From: Cohnella faecalis
GTDB taxonomy: Bacteria; Bacillota; Bacilli; Paenibacillales; Paenibacillaceae
Direction: 5' to 3'
DNA: 64,000 bases
Assembly: GCF_003570905.1 (NCBI RefSeq)
Contig: NZ_QXJM01000049.1
Coordinates: forward strand, 48,733 to 112,732
Shown one piece after another: positions 28,405 to 38,364 of the stretch. The position numbers were made by a program, and so were the translations under genes. Within the stretch, counting starts at the first letter, position 1; the number at the start of each line of letters is the position of its first letter. The notes under the pieces are model-generated. The model did not search any database, had not been told where the DNA came from, and saw only the letters and a program-made list of their open reading frames with translations.

Positions 28405-31400
28405 ATGAGCAGATCAATAGGCAGGTCTATTTCGCTTCTATTGGCGGTTGTTCTCGTTTTGGGAGGCGCTTTTGCCGGACTTCCGGGCAAAGCGAGCGCA
28501 GCGGCAGTTAACACGGATTTCAGCGGCACGTTGACCAATTCGACAACGTTTGTCAGGCCGGTTATGCCTGGGGATGTTGCTAACGAACAAGGCAGTCCAA
28601 ACACGGGGGATTATTTTAGCCGAACGTGGTTCTATGCTTCCAATCAATGGACAAGCGGAGCAGTGACTGTAACGCATTCAAACGGGACAGGCAATTATAC
28701 ACGCAATTATTTGCTTGCCAGCATCGTCCCATCCATAACGGGAAGCTACACGCTCAGCTCGATTTCAGCAGCGATTGCCGATTCCGATACGACGATGTAT
28801 CTTTATCAGGGCGGTTTTGATCGTTTAAGCCCCTACCAAAATCTAGTAGTAGGCAATGATGATATTGATACTGATGGAGCAAACTATCTATCTTCAATTA
28901 ATTCGGTAACTTTGACAGCGGGAACGACTTATTTCATAGTTGTAACGAGTTTTGATGTAGGCATTACAGGCAATGTTAATTTTCGAGTGTCGGGTCCGGG
29001 AAGCGTATCGGCATCCGCGATTGATCCGGGAGCCGTGACAGCGAATGCGGCCAACAACAGTGTCAATGCGAGTCCCGGCACAGTAACGGCCGGAGGTGCC
29101 GTGACGCTGACTGCCGTCGGCGACAGACAAGCCTCTGCAGGATCCAAGAACGGGGACGAGCGTTATATTCCGACAAGCTGGACGTCTACGGAGTCGGGAA
29201 TGACAGGGACGTTCAGCTTAAGCGGCGGGAATTATACCTCCACCTATACGACAGGAACGGCAGGAAGCTACACGGTAACAGCTACTTTCACCAAGCAAAC
29301 ATGGAATGGCAGCTCGTGGGTGAACAGCAGTGCGACGAACACGAAGACGGCAAGCGTAACTGCTACGGGGGGCTGACAAATGCGGCAGCACCTGTGATCG
29401 GCACGCAGCCGACGAACAAAACCGTTAACGTAGGCGAGGCCGCAACGCTGACCGTTGCTGCGACCGCGAGCGACAGCGGAACGATCAGCTACCAGTGGTA
29501 CAGCAATACGAGCGACAGCAACTCCGGCGGCACGCCGATCAGCAGTGCGGACAGCGCAACGTATGCTGCACCGACGGATACGGCGGGCACATTCTACTAT
29601 TATGCGGTCGTCAAGAACACGAACAACGCCGCTACGGGCACGAAGACGGCGACGATTGCGAGCAATGCCGTTACCGTTACGGTCAACGCGCTGACGAACG
29701 CGGCTGCGCCAACTATCGGCACGCAACCGACGAACAAAACCGTTAACGTAGGCGAGGCCGCAACGCTGACCGTTGCTGCGACCGCGAGCGACAGCGGAAC
29801 GATCAGCTACCAGTGGTACAGCAATACGAGCGACAGCAACTCCGGCGGCACGCCGATCAGCGGCGCGGACAGCGCAACGTATGCTGCACCGACGGATACG
29901 GCGGGTACATTCTACTATTATGCAGTCGTCAAGAACACGAACAACGCCGCTACGGGCACGAAGACGGCGACGATTGCGAGCAATGCCGTTACCGTTACGG
30001 TCAACGCGCTGACGAATGCGGCTGCGCCAACTATCGGCACGCAGCCGACGAACAAAACCGTTAACGTAGGCGAGGCCGCAACGCTGACCGTTGCTGCAAC
30101 CGCGAGCGACAGCGGAACGATCAGCTACCAGTGGTACAGCAATACGAGCGACAGCAACTCCGGCGGCACGCCGATCAGCGGCGCGGACAGCGCAACGTAT
30201 GCTGCACCGACGGATACGGCGGGCACATTCTACTATTATGCAGTCGTCAAGAACACGAACAACGCCGCTACGGGCACGAAGACGGCGACGATTGCGAGCA
30301 ATGCCGTTACCGTTACGGTCAACGCGCTGACGAATGCGGCTGCGCCAACTATCGGCACGCAGCCGACGAACAAAACCGTTAACGTAGGCGAGGCCGCAAC
30401 GCTGACCGTTGCTGCGACCGCGAGCGACAGCGGAACGATCAGCTACCAGTGGTACAGCAATACGAGCGACAGCAACTCCGGCGGCACGCCGATCAGCGGC
30501 GCGGACAGCGCAACGTATGCTGCACCGACGGATACGGCAGGCACATTCTACTATTATGCAGTCGTCAAGAACACGAACAACGCCGCTACGGGCACGAAGA
30601 CGGCGACGATTGCGAGCAATGCCGTTACCGTTACGGTCAACGCGCTGACGAACGCGGCTGCGCCAACTATCGGCACGCAGCCGACGAACAAAACCGTTAA
30701 CGTAGGCGAGGCCGCAACGCTGACCGTTGCTGCGACCGCGAGCGACAGCGGAGCGATCAGCTACCAGTGGTACAGCAATACGAGCGACAGCAACTCCGGC
30801 GGCACGCCGATCAGCGGCGCGGACAGCGCAACGTATGCTGCACCGACGGATACGGCGGGCACATTCTACTATTATGCAGTCGTCAAGAACACGAACAACG
30901 CCGCTACGGGCACGAAGACGGCGACGATTGCGAGCAATGCCGTTACCGTTACGGTCAACGCGCTGACGAATGCGGCTACGCCAACTATCGGCACGCAGCC
31001 GACGAACAAAACCGTTAACGTAGGCGAGGCCGCAACGCTGACCGTTGCTGCGACCGCGAGCGACAGCGGAGCGATCAGCTACCAGTGGTACAGCAATACG
31101 AGCGACAGCAACTCCGGCGGCACGCCGATCAGCGGCGCGGACAGCGCAACGTATGCTGCACCGACGGATACGGCGGGTACATTCTACTATTATGCAGTCG
31201 TCAAGAACACGAACAACGCCGCTACGGGCACGAAGACGGCGACGATTGCGAGCAATGCCGTTACCGTTACGGTCAACGCGCTGACGAATGCGGCTGCGCC
31301 AACTATCGGCACGCAACCGACGAACAAAACCGTTAACGTAGGCGAGGCTGCAACGCTGACCGTTGCTGCGACCGCGAGCGACAGCGGAACGATCAGCTAC

Positions 31401-34400
31401 CAGTGGTACAGCAATACGAGCGACAGCAACTCCGGCGGCACGCCGATCAGCGGCGCGGACAGCGCAACGTATGCTGCACCGACGGATACGGCGGGCACAT
31501 TCTACTATTATGCAGTCGTCAAGAACACGAACAACGCCGCTACGGGCACGAAGACGGCGACGATTGCGAGCAATGCCGTTACCGTTACGGTCAACGCGCT
31601 GACGAATGCGGCTGCGCCAACTATCGGCACGCAGCCGACGAGCAAAACCGTTAACGTAGGCGAGGCCGCAACGCTGACCGTTGCTGCGACCGCGAGCGAC
31701 AGCGGAACGATCAGCTACCAGTGGTACAGCAATACGAGCGACAGCAACTCCGGCGGCACGCCGATCAGCGGCGCGGACAGCGCAACGTATGCTGCACCGA
31801 CGGATACGGCGGGTACATTCTACTATTATGCAGTCGTCAAGAACACGAACAACGCCGCTACGGGCACGAAGACGGCGACGATTGCGAGCAATGCCGTTAC
31901 CGTTACGGTCAACGCGCTGACGAATGCGGCTGCGCCAACTATCGGCACGCAGCCGACGAACAAAACCGTTAACGTAGGCGAGGCCGCAACGCTGACCGTT
32001 GCTGCGACCGCGAGCGACAGCGGAACGATCAGCTACCAGTGGTACAGCAATACGAGCGACAGCAACTCCGGCGGCACGCCGATCAGCGGCGCGGACAGCG
32101 CAACGTATGCTGCACCGACGGATACGGCGGGCACATTCTACTATTATGCAGTCGTCAAGAACACGAACAACGCCGCTACGGGCACGAAGACGGCGACGAT
32201 TGCGAGCAATGCCGTTACCGTTACGGTCAACGCGCTGACGAATGCGGCTGCGCCAACTATCGGCACGCAGCCGACGAGCAAAACCGTTAACGTAGGCGAG
32301 GCTGCAACGCTGACCGTTGCTGCGACCGCGAGCGACAGCGGAACGATCAGCTACCAGTGGTACAGCAATACGAGCGACAGCAACTCCGGCGGCACGCTAA
32401 TTGACGAAGCTGAAAGCGCGTCGTATAGTGCTCCGACCGGGACGGCGGGCACATTCTACTATTATGCGGTCGTCAAGAACACGAACAACGCCGCTACGGG
32501 CACGAAGACGGCGACGATTGCGAGCAATGCCGTTACCGTTACGGTCAACGCGCTGACGAATGCGGCTACGCCAACTATCGGCACGCAACCGACGAACAAA
32601 ACCGTTAACGTAGGCGAGGCCGCAACGCTGACCGTTGCTGCGACCGCGAGCGACAGCGGAGCGATCAGCTACCAGTGGTACAGCAATACGAGCGACAGCA
32701 ACTCCGGCGGCACGCCGATCAGCGGTGCGGACAGCGCAACGTATGCTGCACCGACGGATACGGCGGGCACATTCTACTATTATGCAGTCGTCAAGAACAC
32801 GAACAACGCCGCTACGGGCACGAAGACGGCGACGATTGCGAGCAATGCCGTTACCGTTACGGTCAACGCGCTGACGAATGCGGCTACGCCAACTATCGGC
32901 ACGCAACCGACGAACAAAACCGTTAACGTAGGCGAGGCCGCAACGCTGACCGTTGCTGCGACCGCGAGCGACAGCGGAGCGATCAGCTACCAGTGGTACA
33001 GCAATACGAGCGACAGCAACTCCGGCGGCACGCCGATCAGCGGCGCGGACAGCGCAACGTATGCTGCACCGACGGATACGGCGGGTACATTCTACTATTA
33101 TGCAGTCGTCAAGAACACGAACAACGCCGCTACGGGCACGAAGACGGCGACGATTGCGAGCAATGCCGTTACCGTTACGGTCAACGCGCTGACGAATGCG
33201 GCTGCGCCAACTATCGGCACGCAGCCGACGAACAAAACCGTTAACGTAGGCGAGGCTGCAACGCTGACCGTTGCTGCGACTGCGAGCGACAGCGGAGCGA
33301 TCAGCTACCAGTGGTACAGCAATACGAGCGACAGCAACTCCGGCGGCACGCCGATCAGCGGCGCGGACAGCGCAACGTATGCTGCACCGACGGATACGGC
33401 GGGCACATTCTACTATTATGCAGTCGTCAAGAACACGAACAACGCCGCTACGGGCACGAAGACGGCGACGATTGCGAGCAATGCCGTTACCGTTACGGTC
33501 AACGCGCTGACGAATGCGGCTGCGCCAACTATCGGCACGCAGCCGACGAGCAAAACCGTTAACGTAGGCGAGGCTGCAACGCTGACCGTTGCTGCGACCG
33601 CGAGCGACAGCGGAACGATCAGCTACCAGTGGTACAGCAATACGAGCGACAGCAACTCCGGCGGCACGCCGATCAGCGGCGCGGACAGCGCAACGTATGC
33701 TGCACCGACGGATACGGCGGGCACATTCTACTATTATGCGGTCGTCAAGAACACGAACAACGCCGCCACAGGGACGAAGACGGCGACGGTTACCAGCAAC
33801 GCGGTTGCGGTCGCTGTAACGATCGCGCCTACGTACTCGATTGCCGCCATTGCAAACCAAACCGCAACCCCGTTGCAGCAAGGCTATGCAGCCGGTACGC
33901 AACAAACGAAAACGATCACAGTAACGAATACCGGAACAGGAAATCTCGGCCATATGTCGGCAGCGCTAAGCGGCGCTCATAGCAATGCTTTCGAATTGAC
34001 ACAGCCGTCTGCCACCGTGAATAGCCTTTCATCGTCCACTTTTACGATTAGAGCGAAAAACGGCTTGGCTCCGGGTACTTACACCGTAACTGTCACTATC
34101 TCGGCGGACTTCATGACGAATGTCACCTTTACGGTCACGCAAGTCGTCAGCAGGACTTACGTTCCGGAATCTCCGCAAAATCCGGAAGTATCCGCCAGCG
34201 TAGATGTGCTAGTTAATGGAAAAGCGGAAAACGCAGGCAAAGCGACGACGACTACGGTGAATAATCAACAGGTAACGACAATCGCAATCGACCCCCAGAA
34301 GCTGGATGAAAAGCTTGCGGCAGAAGGTCAGCACGCTGTCGTAACGATTCCTGTCGGCATCGATTCGGACGTCATCGTTGGTGAATTGAACGGACAAATG

Positions 34401-35444
34401 ATTAAAAACATGGAAGGCAAGGAAGCTACCTTGGAGCTCAAGGTTGATCGTGCGACCTACACTTTGCCTGCACAACAAATCAATATCGACGCTTTATCCG
34501 CTCAATTGGGTGAATCCATCGCTCTACAAGATATTAAAGTGCGGATCGAAATTGCGAGTCCTACGGCAGGCACTGTGAAGACGGTCGAAGATGCGGCAAA
34601 CAAAGGAAAATTTGCCCTTGTCGCGCCATCGGTCGATTTTACGGTCAAAGCCGCTTACGGCAATAAGTCAGTCGAAGTAACGAGCTTCAACCTCTATGTG
34701 GAACGTACGATTGCCATACCTGACGGCGTCGATCCGAACAAAATTACGACCGGAATCGTCGTTGATCCGGATGGAACCGTACGTCACGTGCCGACCAAAA
34801 TAGTTATTATCGATGGCAAATACTATGCGAAAATTAGCAGCTTGACCAACAGCACTTACTCCATTGTTTGGCATCCGTTGGAATTCAAGGATGTCGCCAA
34901 TCATTGGTCCAAAGCGGCAGTGAACGACATGGGCTCCCGCATGGTCATCAGCGGAGTCGGCAACGATCTCTTTAACCCGGATCAAGATATTACTCGCGCC
35001 GAGTTTGCTGCCATTATCGTTAGAGGATTGGGGCTGAAGCTGGAAAAGGGGAATTCGCCATTCGCAGATGTGAAAGCTGCAGACTGGTACAGCAGCGCGA
35101 TTCAGACGGCTTATTCTTACGGCCTTATCAATGGCTTCGACGATGGAACCTTCCGTCCGCTGGATAAGGTTACGAGGGAGCAAGCGATGCTGATCATTGC
35201 CAAAGCTATGAAAATTACAGCTTTGACAGACAAGCTTCCTTCCCAAGATGCAACCGCGCTGTTAAATTTGTTTGCAGACGGATCAAGCGTATCGAAGTGG
35301 GCTGTCAGCGGCATTGCCGACAGCGTGCAAGCCGGAATTTTCAAAGGCAGAAGCGGAGCTCAGCTTGCGCCGAAAGCTAACATTACTAGAGCAGAGGTTG
35401 CCGTTGTCGTGCAGCAGCTGCTTCAAAAGTCGGATTTGATCTAA
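28405..35444 (+). CDS. SLH-anchored adhesin with 14 Ig-like repeats (one probable frameshift in a poly-G tract)
   Basis: ATG 28405 follows TTGGAGG. A six-G run at 29367-29372 breaks the frame; seven G would give one protein of 2,346 residues. Parts in order: a signal peptide (about 1-33, SIGRSISLLLAVVLVLGGAF); a prepeptidase-C-like beta domain (about 40-195); a beta segment with a GTYTVTATFT-like pattern (about 200-320); fourteen 106-residue Ig-like repeats (each with VNVGEAATLTVAATASDSG, YQWYSNTSDSNSGGT and GTFYYYAVVKNTNNAATG); a transition domain (IANQTATPLQQGYAAGTQQT, an immunoglobulin-like choice); a domain of about 220 residues common before SLH; and three SLH domains (FKDVANHWSKAAVNDM first). 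It is probably a long wall-anchored stalk or adhesin. A terminator follows at 35463. Confidence 0.87.
29373..33824 (+). repeat. Fourteen tandem 318-bp repeats
   Basis: Units begin at 29373 and every 318 bases to 33507, each encoding 106 residues starting LTNAA. Units are almost identical at DNA level, differing at a few synonymous sites and a few codons (N/S in QPTNKT, T/A in SDSGTISY, A/T in NAAAPTI). Unit 10 (from 32235) has a diverged patch at about 32395-32450. High identity suggests recent unequal crossing-over or gene conversion, and means the copy number in an assembly may be wrong. Long open frames on the minus strand across the array are by-products of its composition. Confidence 0.95.
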
Positions 35445-35462
35445 GCGATATGTATCCGGCAC

Positions 35463-35520
35463 AAGGGCTATTCCGCAAGCGGTCGCAAATACCGCTTGAC
35501 GAGAATAGCCCTTTGTTTTT
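35463..35520 (+). terminator. Rho-independent terminator after the repeat adhesin gene
   Basis: Arms AAGGGCTATTC (35463-35473) and GAATAGCCCTT (35503-35513) enclose an inner stem (CAAGCGGT/ACCGCTTG) and are followed by TGTTTTT. Confidence 0.85.
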
Positions 35521-35546
35521 AGGAAACCCGAGTGGACGTTCATAGA

Positions 35547-35576
35547 TTGACAAAACGGTTAATACTTATGTACACT
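35547..35576 (+). promoter_or_regulatory. Promoter of the TetR operon
   Basis: TTGACA (35547-35552) and TACACT (35571-35576) are 18 bases apart, a sigma-A-type promoter. The operator at 35579 begins three bases after the -10 box and so covers the expected transcript start. Confidence 0.65.
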
Positions 35577-35578
35577 TT

Positions 35579-35604
35579 ATTTATTCTGACCATTCAGTAT
35601 AAAT
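35579..35604 (+). promoter_or_regulatory. Inverted-repeat operator, probably for the TetR repressor
   Basis: Eleven-base arms ATTTATTCTGA and TCAGTATAAAT, separated by CCAT, pair with one mismatch. The core TGACCATTCAGT is typical of TetR-family sites. It lies between the -10 box and the ribosome binding site of the TetR gene, so the gene is very probably autoregulated. Confidence 0.7.
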
Positions 35605-35624
35605 AAAAATAACAAGGTGAAATC

Positions 35625-36281
35625 ATGCCCAAGCTAGGAATGGAACCAAAGCGCCGAGCAGATGTCATAAACGCCACGTTAACCTGCATTAGCGTTCACG
35701 GGATTGATGGCATGACTTTGGATAAGGTTGCTGAGTACGCGAACTGCTCAAAGGGAGTCGTCACTTACTATTATAAGAACAAGGATAATCTGACGATTGA
35801 AGCCTTCAAGTCCTTTTTGGCCTATTACGGTCTAAAGATAGATTCAGAAATTGAAAACACAATGACAGCCGGGAATATGATTGACGTTACATTAAAACAT
35901 ATATTACCGCCATACCGTGATGACACGGAGAAGAGGGTTAATGTTTCGCAGCTTGACGGAATTGAAAAGATGTTTATTCCGCATGAAGATCAAGCAAAGC
36001 TCTTTTTGCAGTTCTTTTCAAAAGCCGTATTGGATCGCAATTTGCAGGAAGTCGTATCCAAGAGCTATTTGGCTGATCTACAGGGCATAGCAAAAATTTT
36101 TGATTACGGTAACAGGACGGGGCAGATGTCTGTAGAGGATTCGCAAAGCGCTGCATATGGGCTGCTAGCGATGGTAGTCGGTCTAAGCTTCTTTAGAGTA
36201 GCGAACATTCCGCCAATAAATGGCGAAGATAATCGATACATATGCGAGGATTATGTGAGCAGGTTTCTCGGTAGACGATAA
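35625..36281 (+). CDS. TetR-family transcriptional regulator
   Basis: The 218-residue product has an N-terminal TetR helix-turn-helix domain (KRRADVINATLTCISVHGID, then MTLDKVAEYANCSKGVVTYYYKNKDNL, about 10-58) and an all-helical C-terminal ligand domain of the BetI-like kind. ATG 35625 is seven bases after AAGGTGA. A promoter and a near-perfect operator lie directly upstream, so autorepression is likely. It heads a tight operon with a DUF4180 gene (25 bases on) and an FGE-like gene. The ligand is unknown. Confidence 0.92.
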   Translation: MPKLGMEPKRRADVINATLTCISVHGIDGMTLDKVAEYANCSKGVVTYYYKNKDNLTIEAFKSFLAYYGLKIDSEIENTMTAGNMIDVTLKHILPPYRDDTEKRVNVSQLDGIEKMFIPHEDQAKLFLQFFSKAVLDRNLQEVVSKSYLADLQGIAKIFDYGNRTGQMSVEDSQSAAYGLLAMVVGLSFFRVANIPPINGEDNRYICEDYVSRFLGRR

Positions 36282-36306
36282 GTACAAGCAAACGAGGAGG
36301 AAGATT

Positions 36307-36675
36307 ATGAATATAGCAAAGGTAGAAGCGGGCGGGAGATGTATAGCCGTTGTAAGCGGCAGCGAGATCCTAATAGGGGATGTCCAAGATGCATTGGATC
36401 TAATGGCAACCGTACGATACGAAGCAGACTGCGATCATATCGTAATTAACAAGTCCCTGCTAAGCGAAAGCTTTTTCGATTTGAAAACACGCCTTGCTGG
36501 CGAAATCCTTCAAAAGTTCATCAATTATCGCTTGAAGGTTGCAATTATTGGGGATTTTTCTACATATACAAGTCAAAGCCTTCGAGATTTCATCTATGAA
36601 TGCAACAGCGGAAACGATATCTTTTTCTTGCCGACCGAACAACAAGGGATTGAAAAGTTAAGCATGGTGAAGTAG
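36307..36675 (+). CDS. DUF4180 domain protein
   Basis: The 122-residue product matches the DUF4180 family, a small alpha/beta domain of unknown function: an early IAVVSGSEILIGDVQDALDLM, then DHIVINKSLLSESFFDLKTRLAGEILQKF, and LKVAIIGDFSTYTSQSLRDFIYECN. No catalytic motif or membrane segment is visible. A GAGGAGG ribosome binding site precedes ATG 36307. It is the middle gene of the TetR operon, so it may act with the FGE-like protein or with the compound sensed by the regulator. Confidence 0.85.
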   Translation: MNIAKVEAGGRCIAVVSGSEILIGDVQDALDLMATVRYEADCDHIVINKSLLSESFFDLKTRLAGEILQKFINYRLKVAIIGDFSTYTSQSLRDFIYECNSGNDIFFLPTEQQGIEKLSMVK

Positions 36676-36698
36676 AAGAAGGAACGGGAGGAAGATAG

Positions 36699-37379
36699 GT
36701 GTCAAAGGCACGGCATAGTCATGCTGAGTATCCAATGGTGAAAATTCCTGCAGGTGAAATTGAATTAAGGGACGATCGAATAAAGACAACATGGACGGTT
36801 CAAGTGAATTCTTTTTTGCTTGCATCGGTTCCCGTTACACAAGCGTTATATTTCTCGATTTTGCAAAAGACAGTTGGACCTAATGACCGTCCTCAGGCTC
36901 CAGTTGCGGATGTCTCATGGAATGATGCTATTCGCTTTTGTAATTTGCTGTCTCAGCATTCAGGTCTAAAGGAATATTACTCGGTAAGCGATGATGGCGA
37001 GAGTGTCGTCTGCAACTGGGAGGCGGATGGTTATCGTCTTCCTACAGAAGCGGAATGGCAGCATGCGTGTAAAGCAGGAACAACGGGGTATCGGTACGGC
37101 GAGCTTAACGAAATAGCTTGGTATCATGAAAATTCTGAGGGTAGAGTACATGAGGCAGGTCAAAAGCTGCCAAATGCGTGGGGGCTCTACGATATGCTAG
37201 GAAATGTTTGGGAGTGGTGTTGGGATGTATACGATGTGAAAGTATACGGTTCCTACAGAGTTTTTCGCGGTGGAAGCTGGGCGGAAGAGGCCAGAGGCTG
37301 CGGGGCGACGTGCCGCCGCCGAAGTCACCCTACGTTTCGAATTGACGATCTCGGCTTTCGTGTTGCCAGGTCTCTGTAA
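36699..37379 (+). CDS. Formylglycine-generating-enzyme-like (SUMF1/EgtB/PvdO fold) protein
   Basis: The 226-residue product has the sulfatase-modifying-factor fold: MVKIPAGEIELRDD, a PVTQALYFSIL segment, PVADVSWNDAIRFCNLLS, DGYRLPTEAEWQHACKAG, NAWGLYDMLGNVWEWCWD, FRGGSWAEEARGC and the end LGFRVARSL. True FGEs carry a Cys-x4-Cys copper pair near the end; here the nearest pair is C-x3-C (GCGATC), so formylglycine formation is uncertain. No sulfatase gene is in the window. The start is GTG 36699 after GGGAGG. It is the last gene of the TetR/DUF4180 operon. Confidence 0.82.
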   Translation: MSKARHSHAEYPMVKIPAGEIELRDDRIKTTWTVQVNSFLLASVPVTQALYFSILQKTVGPNDRPQAPVADVSWNDAIRFCNLLSQHSGLKEYYSVSDDGESVVCNWEADGYRLPTEAEWQHACKAGTTGYRYGELNEIAWYHENSEGRVHEAGQKLPNAWGLYDMLGNVWEWCWDVYDVKVYGSYRVFRGGSWAEEARGCGATCRRRSHPTFRIDDLGFRVARSL

Positions 37380-37462
37380 GGTGGATAAAAAGGCAATAAT
37401 GACGTAGATCATTAGCCGTGAAGCGATTCTGAGCGGATTAAGATAAGCGGTGCTTGCGCGGA

Positions 37463-37507
37463 CCCCCGAATAGCTAAGTTAATTAGCGAAGCGATTCGGG
37501 GGTTTCA
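37463..37507. terminator. Terminator between convergent genes
   Basis: Arms CCCCCGAAT and ATTCGGGGG with a 20-base loop, followed by TTTCATTT. It lies between the FGE-like gene (plus) and the lipoprotein gene (minus). The T-tract favours the plus strand. Confidence 0.65.
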
Positions 37508-37523
37508 TTTATGGAATTGCTTC

Positions 37524-38255
37524 TTATTTAATGGCGATCGAAGAGATGCTGCCGTTGGTTTTGAAATCCTTCGTGTAGGCAATGGTTGCCGTTGCTGTGT
37601 AAGTTCCGCTCGGCCCCGTAATCTTGACGGTTGGCGCCGAAGAATAGCCGGAGCCTGCATTGGTTATCGTTACTCCGGTTACGACGCCATCTTTAACCGT
37701 TGTGGACAGCGTTGCAGGCGTTCTTTTCCACGTCTCGCCTTTGACGCCGCTGTAACGGTAGTAGTTGGATACTTCATCCAGGCGCTCGTTGGTGATGCCG
37801 TAAGGCGACAGCACTTTCATCAAGGCCGCTTTGTTCGATTGAGCTTCTTCCGAGGTCGGGCCGGAGCTTCCGGCTCCCGCAGGCGTTACGCCGCTGAAGG
37901 CTTGTCTGAATACTGCGTCCGGAACGCCAAGCGCGGCAGCAATGAGCGCAATCGGTCTGCCATGATCCTGAGCATCCGTTTCGTAGCCGCCGGTAATAAC
38001 GATCGAATAGCCGTTACGGTCGGTCATGCTGCTGCTTTCGGCTCCGGCTGCCGGGCCTGCGGACGGCTTTGGTGCGGCATGAGCCGGTGCAGGCTTTTTA
38101 CCCGGCTTTTTTCTGGAATCGCTTTGAACGGCTGCCGCTTCCGCGCTGTTCTTGTTGTTCGACTGGGCACCGCATGCGATCGCCAGCGGAACGGCGACGG
38201 CGCTGACGGCAAGCAGTACGGTTAGGGTAACGACGGTTTTTTTCCATTTCTTCAT
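37524..38255 (-). CDS. Secreted protein with a lipoprotein-like signal, unknown function
   Basis: The 243-residue product starts with a basic, then hydrophobic segment (KKWKKTVVTLTVLLAVSAVAV) ending in LAIACGAQS, which resembles a lipobox with Cys 28. A Lys/Pro/Ala-rich linker follows (about 45-75), then a globular part including YSIVITGGYETDAQDHGRP and VLSPYGITNERLDEVSNYYRY. The C-terminal beta repeat-like end carries GVTITNAGSGYSSAPTVKITG. I do not recognise a function. GAGAGGAG precedes the ATG. It stands alone, downstream of the OmpR/kinase pair on the same strand, with 109 bases between. Confidence 0.8.
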   Translation of the reverse strand: MKKWKKTVVTLTVLLAVSAVAVPLAIACGAQSNNKNSAEAAAVQSDSRKKPGKKPAPAHAAPKPSAGPAAGAESSSMTDRNGYSIVITGGYETDAQDHGRPIALIAAALGVPDAVFRQAFSGVTPAGAGSSGPTSEEAQSNKAALMKVLSPYGITNERLDEVSNYYRYSGVKGETWKRTPATLSTTVKDGVVTGVTITNAGSGYSSAPTVKITGPSGTYTATATIAYTKDFKTNGSISSIAIK

Positions 38256-38364
38256 GTTGGGGTTCTCCTCTCGAATTGGGAATGACTGTGCTAGACCAAG
38301 ATTAAAGCATCAATGTGTCAGCCATATGTCCAATCCCTTTTCGTCCCCAAAAATGTTTTAAAGT

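Noticed and set aside
29268..31316. Very long open frame on the minus strand (682 codons), with a second at 32397-33953
   Set aside because: They exist only because the repeat units lack stop codons on that strand; the products are Arg-rich, low in hydrophobic residues and mirror the period of the plus-strand repeats.
29373..33824. CRISPR array or satellite DNA
   Set aside because: The 318-base units contain no spacer/repeat alternation and are in frame within a secreted SLH protein.
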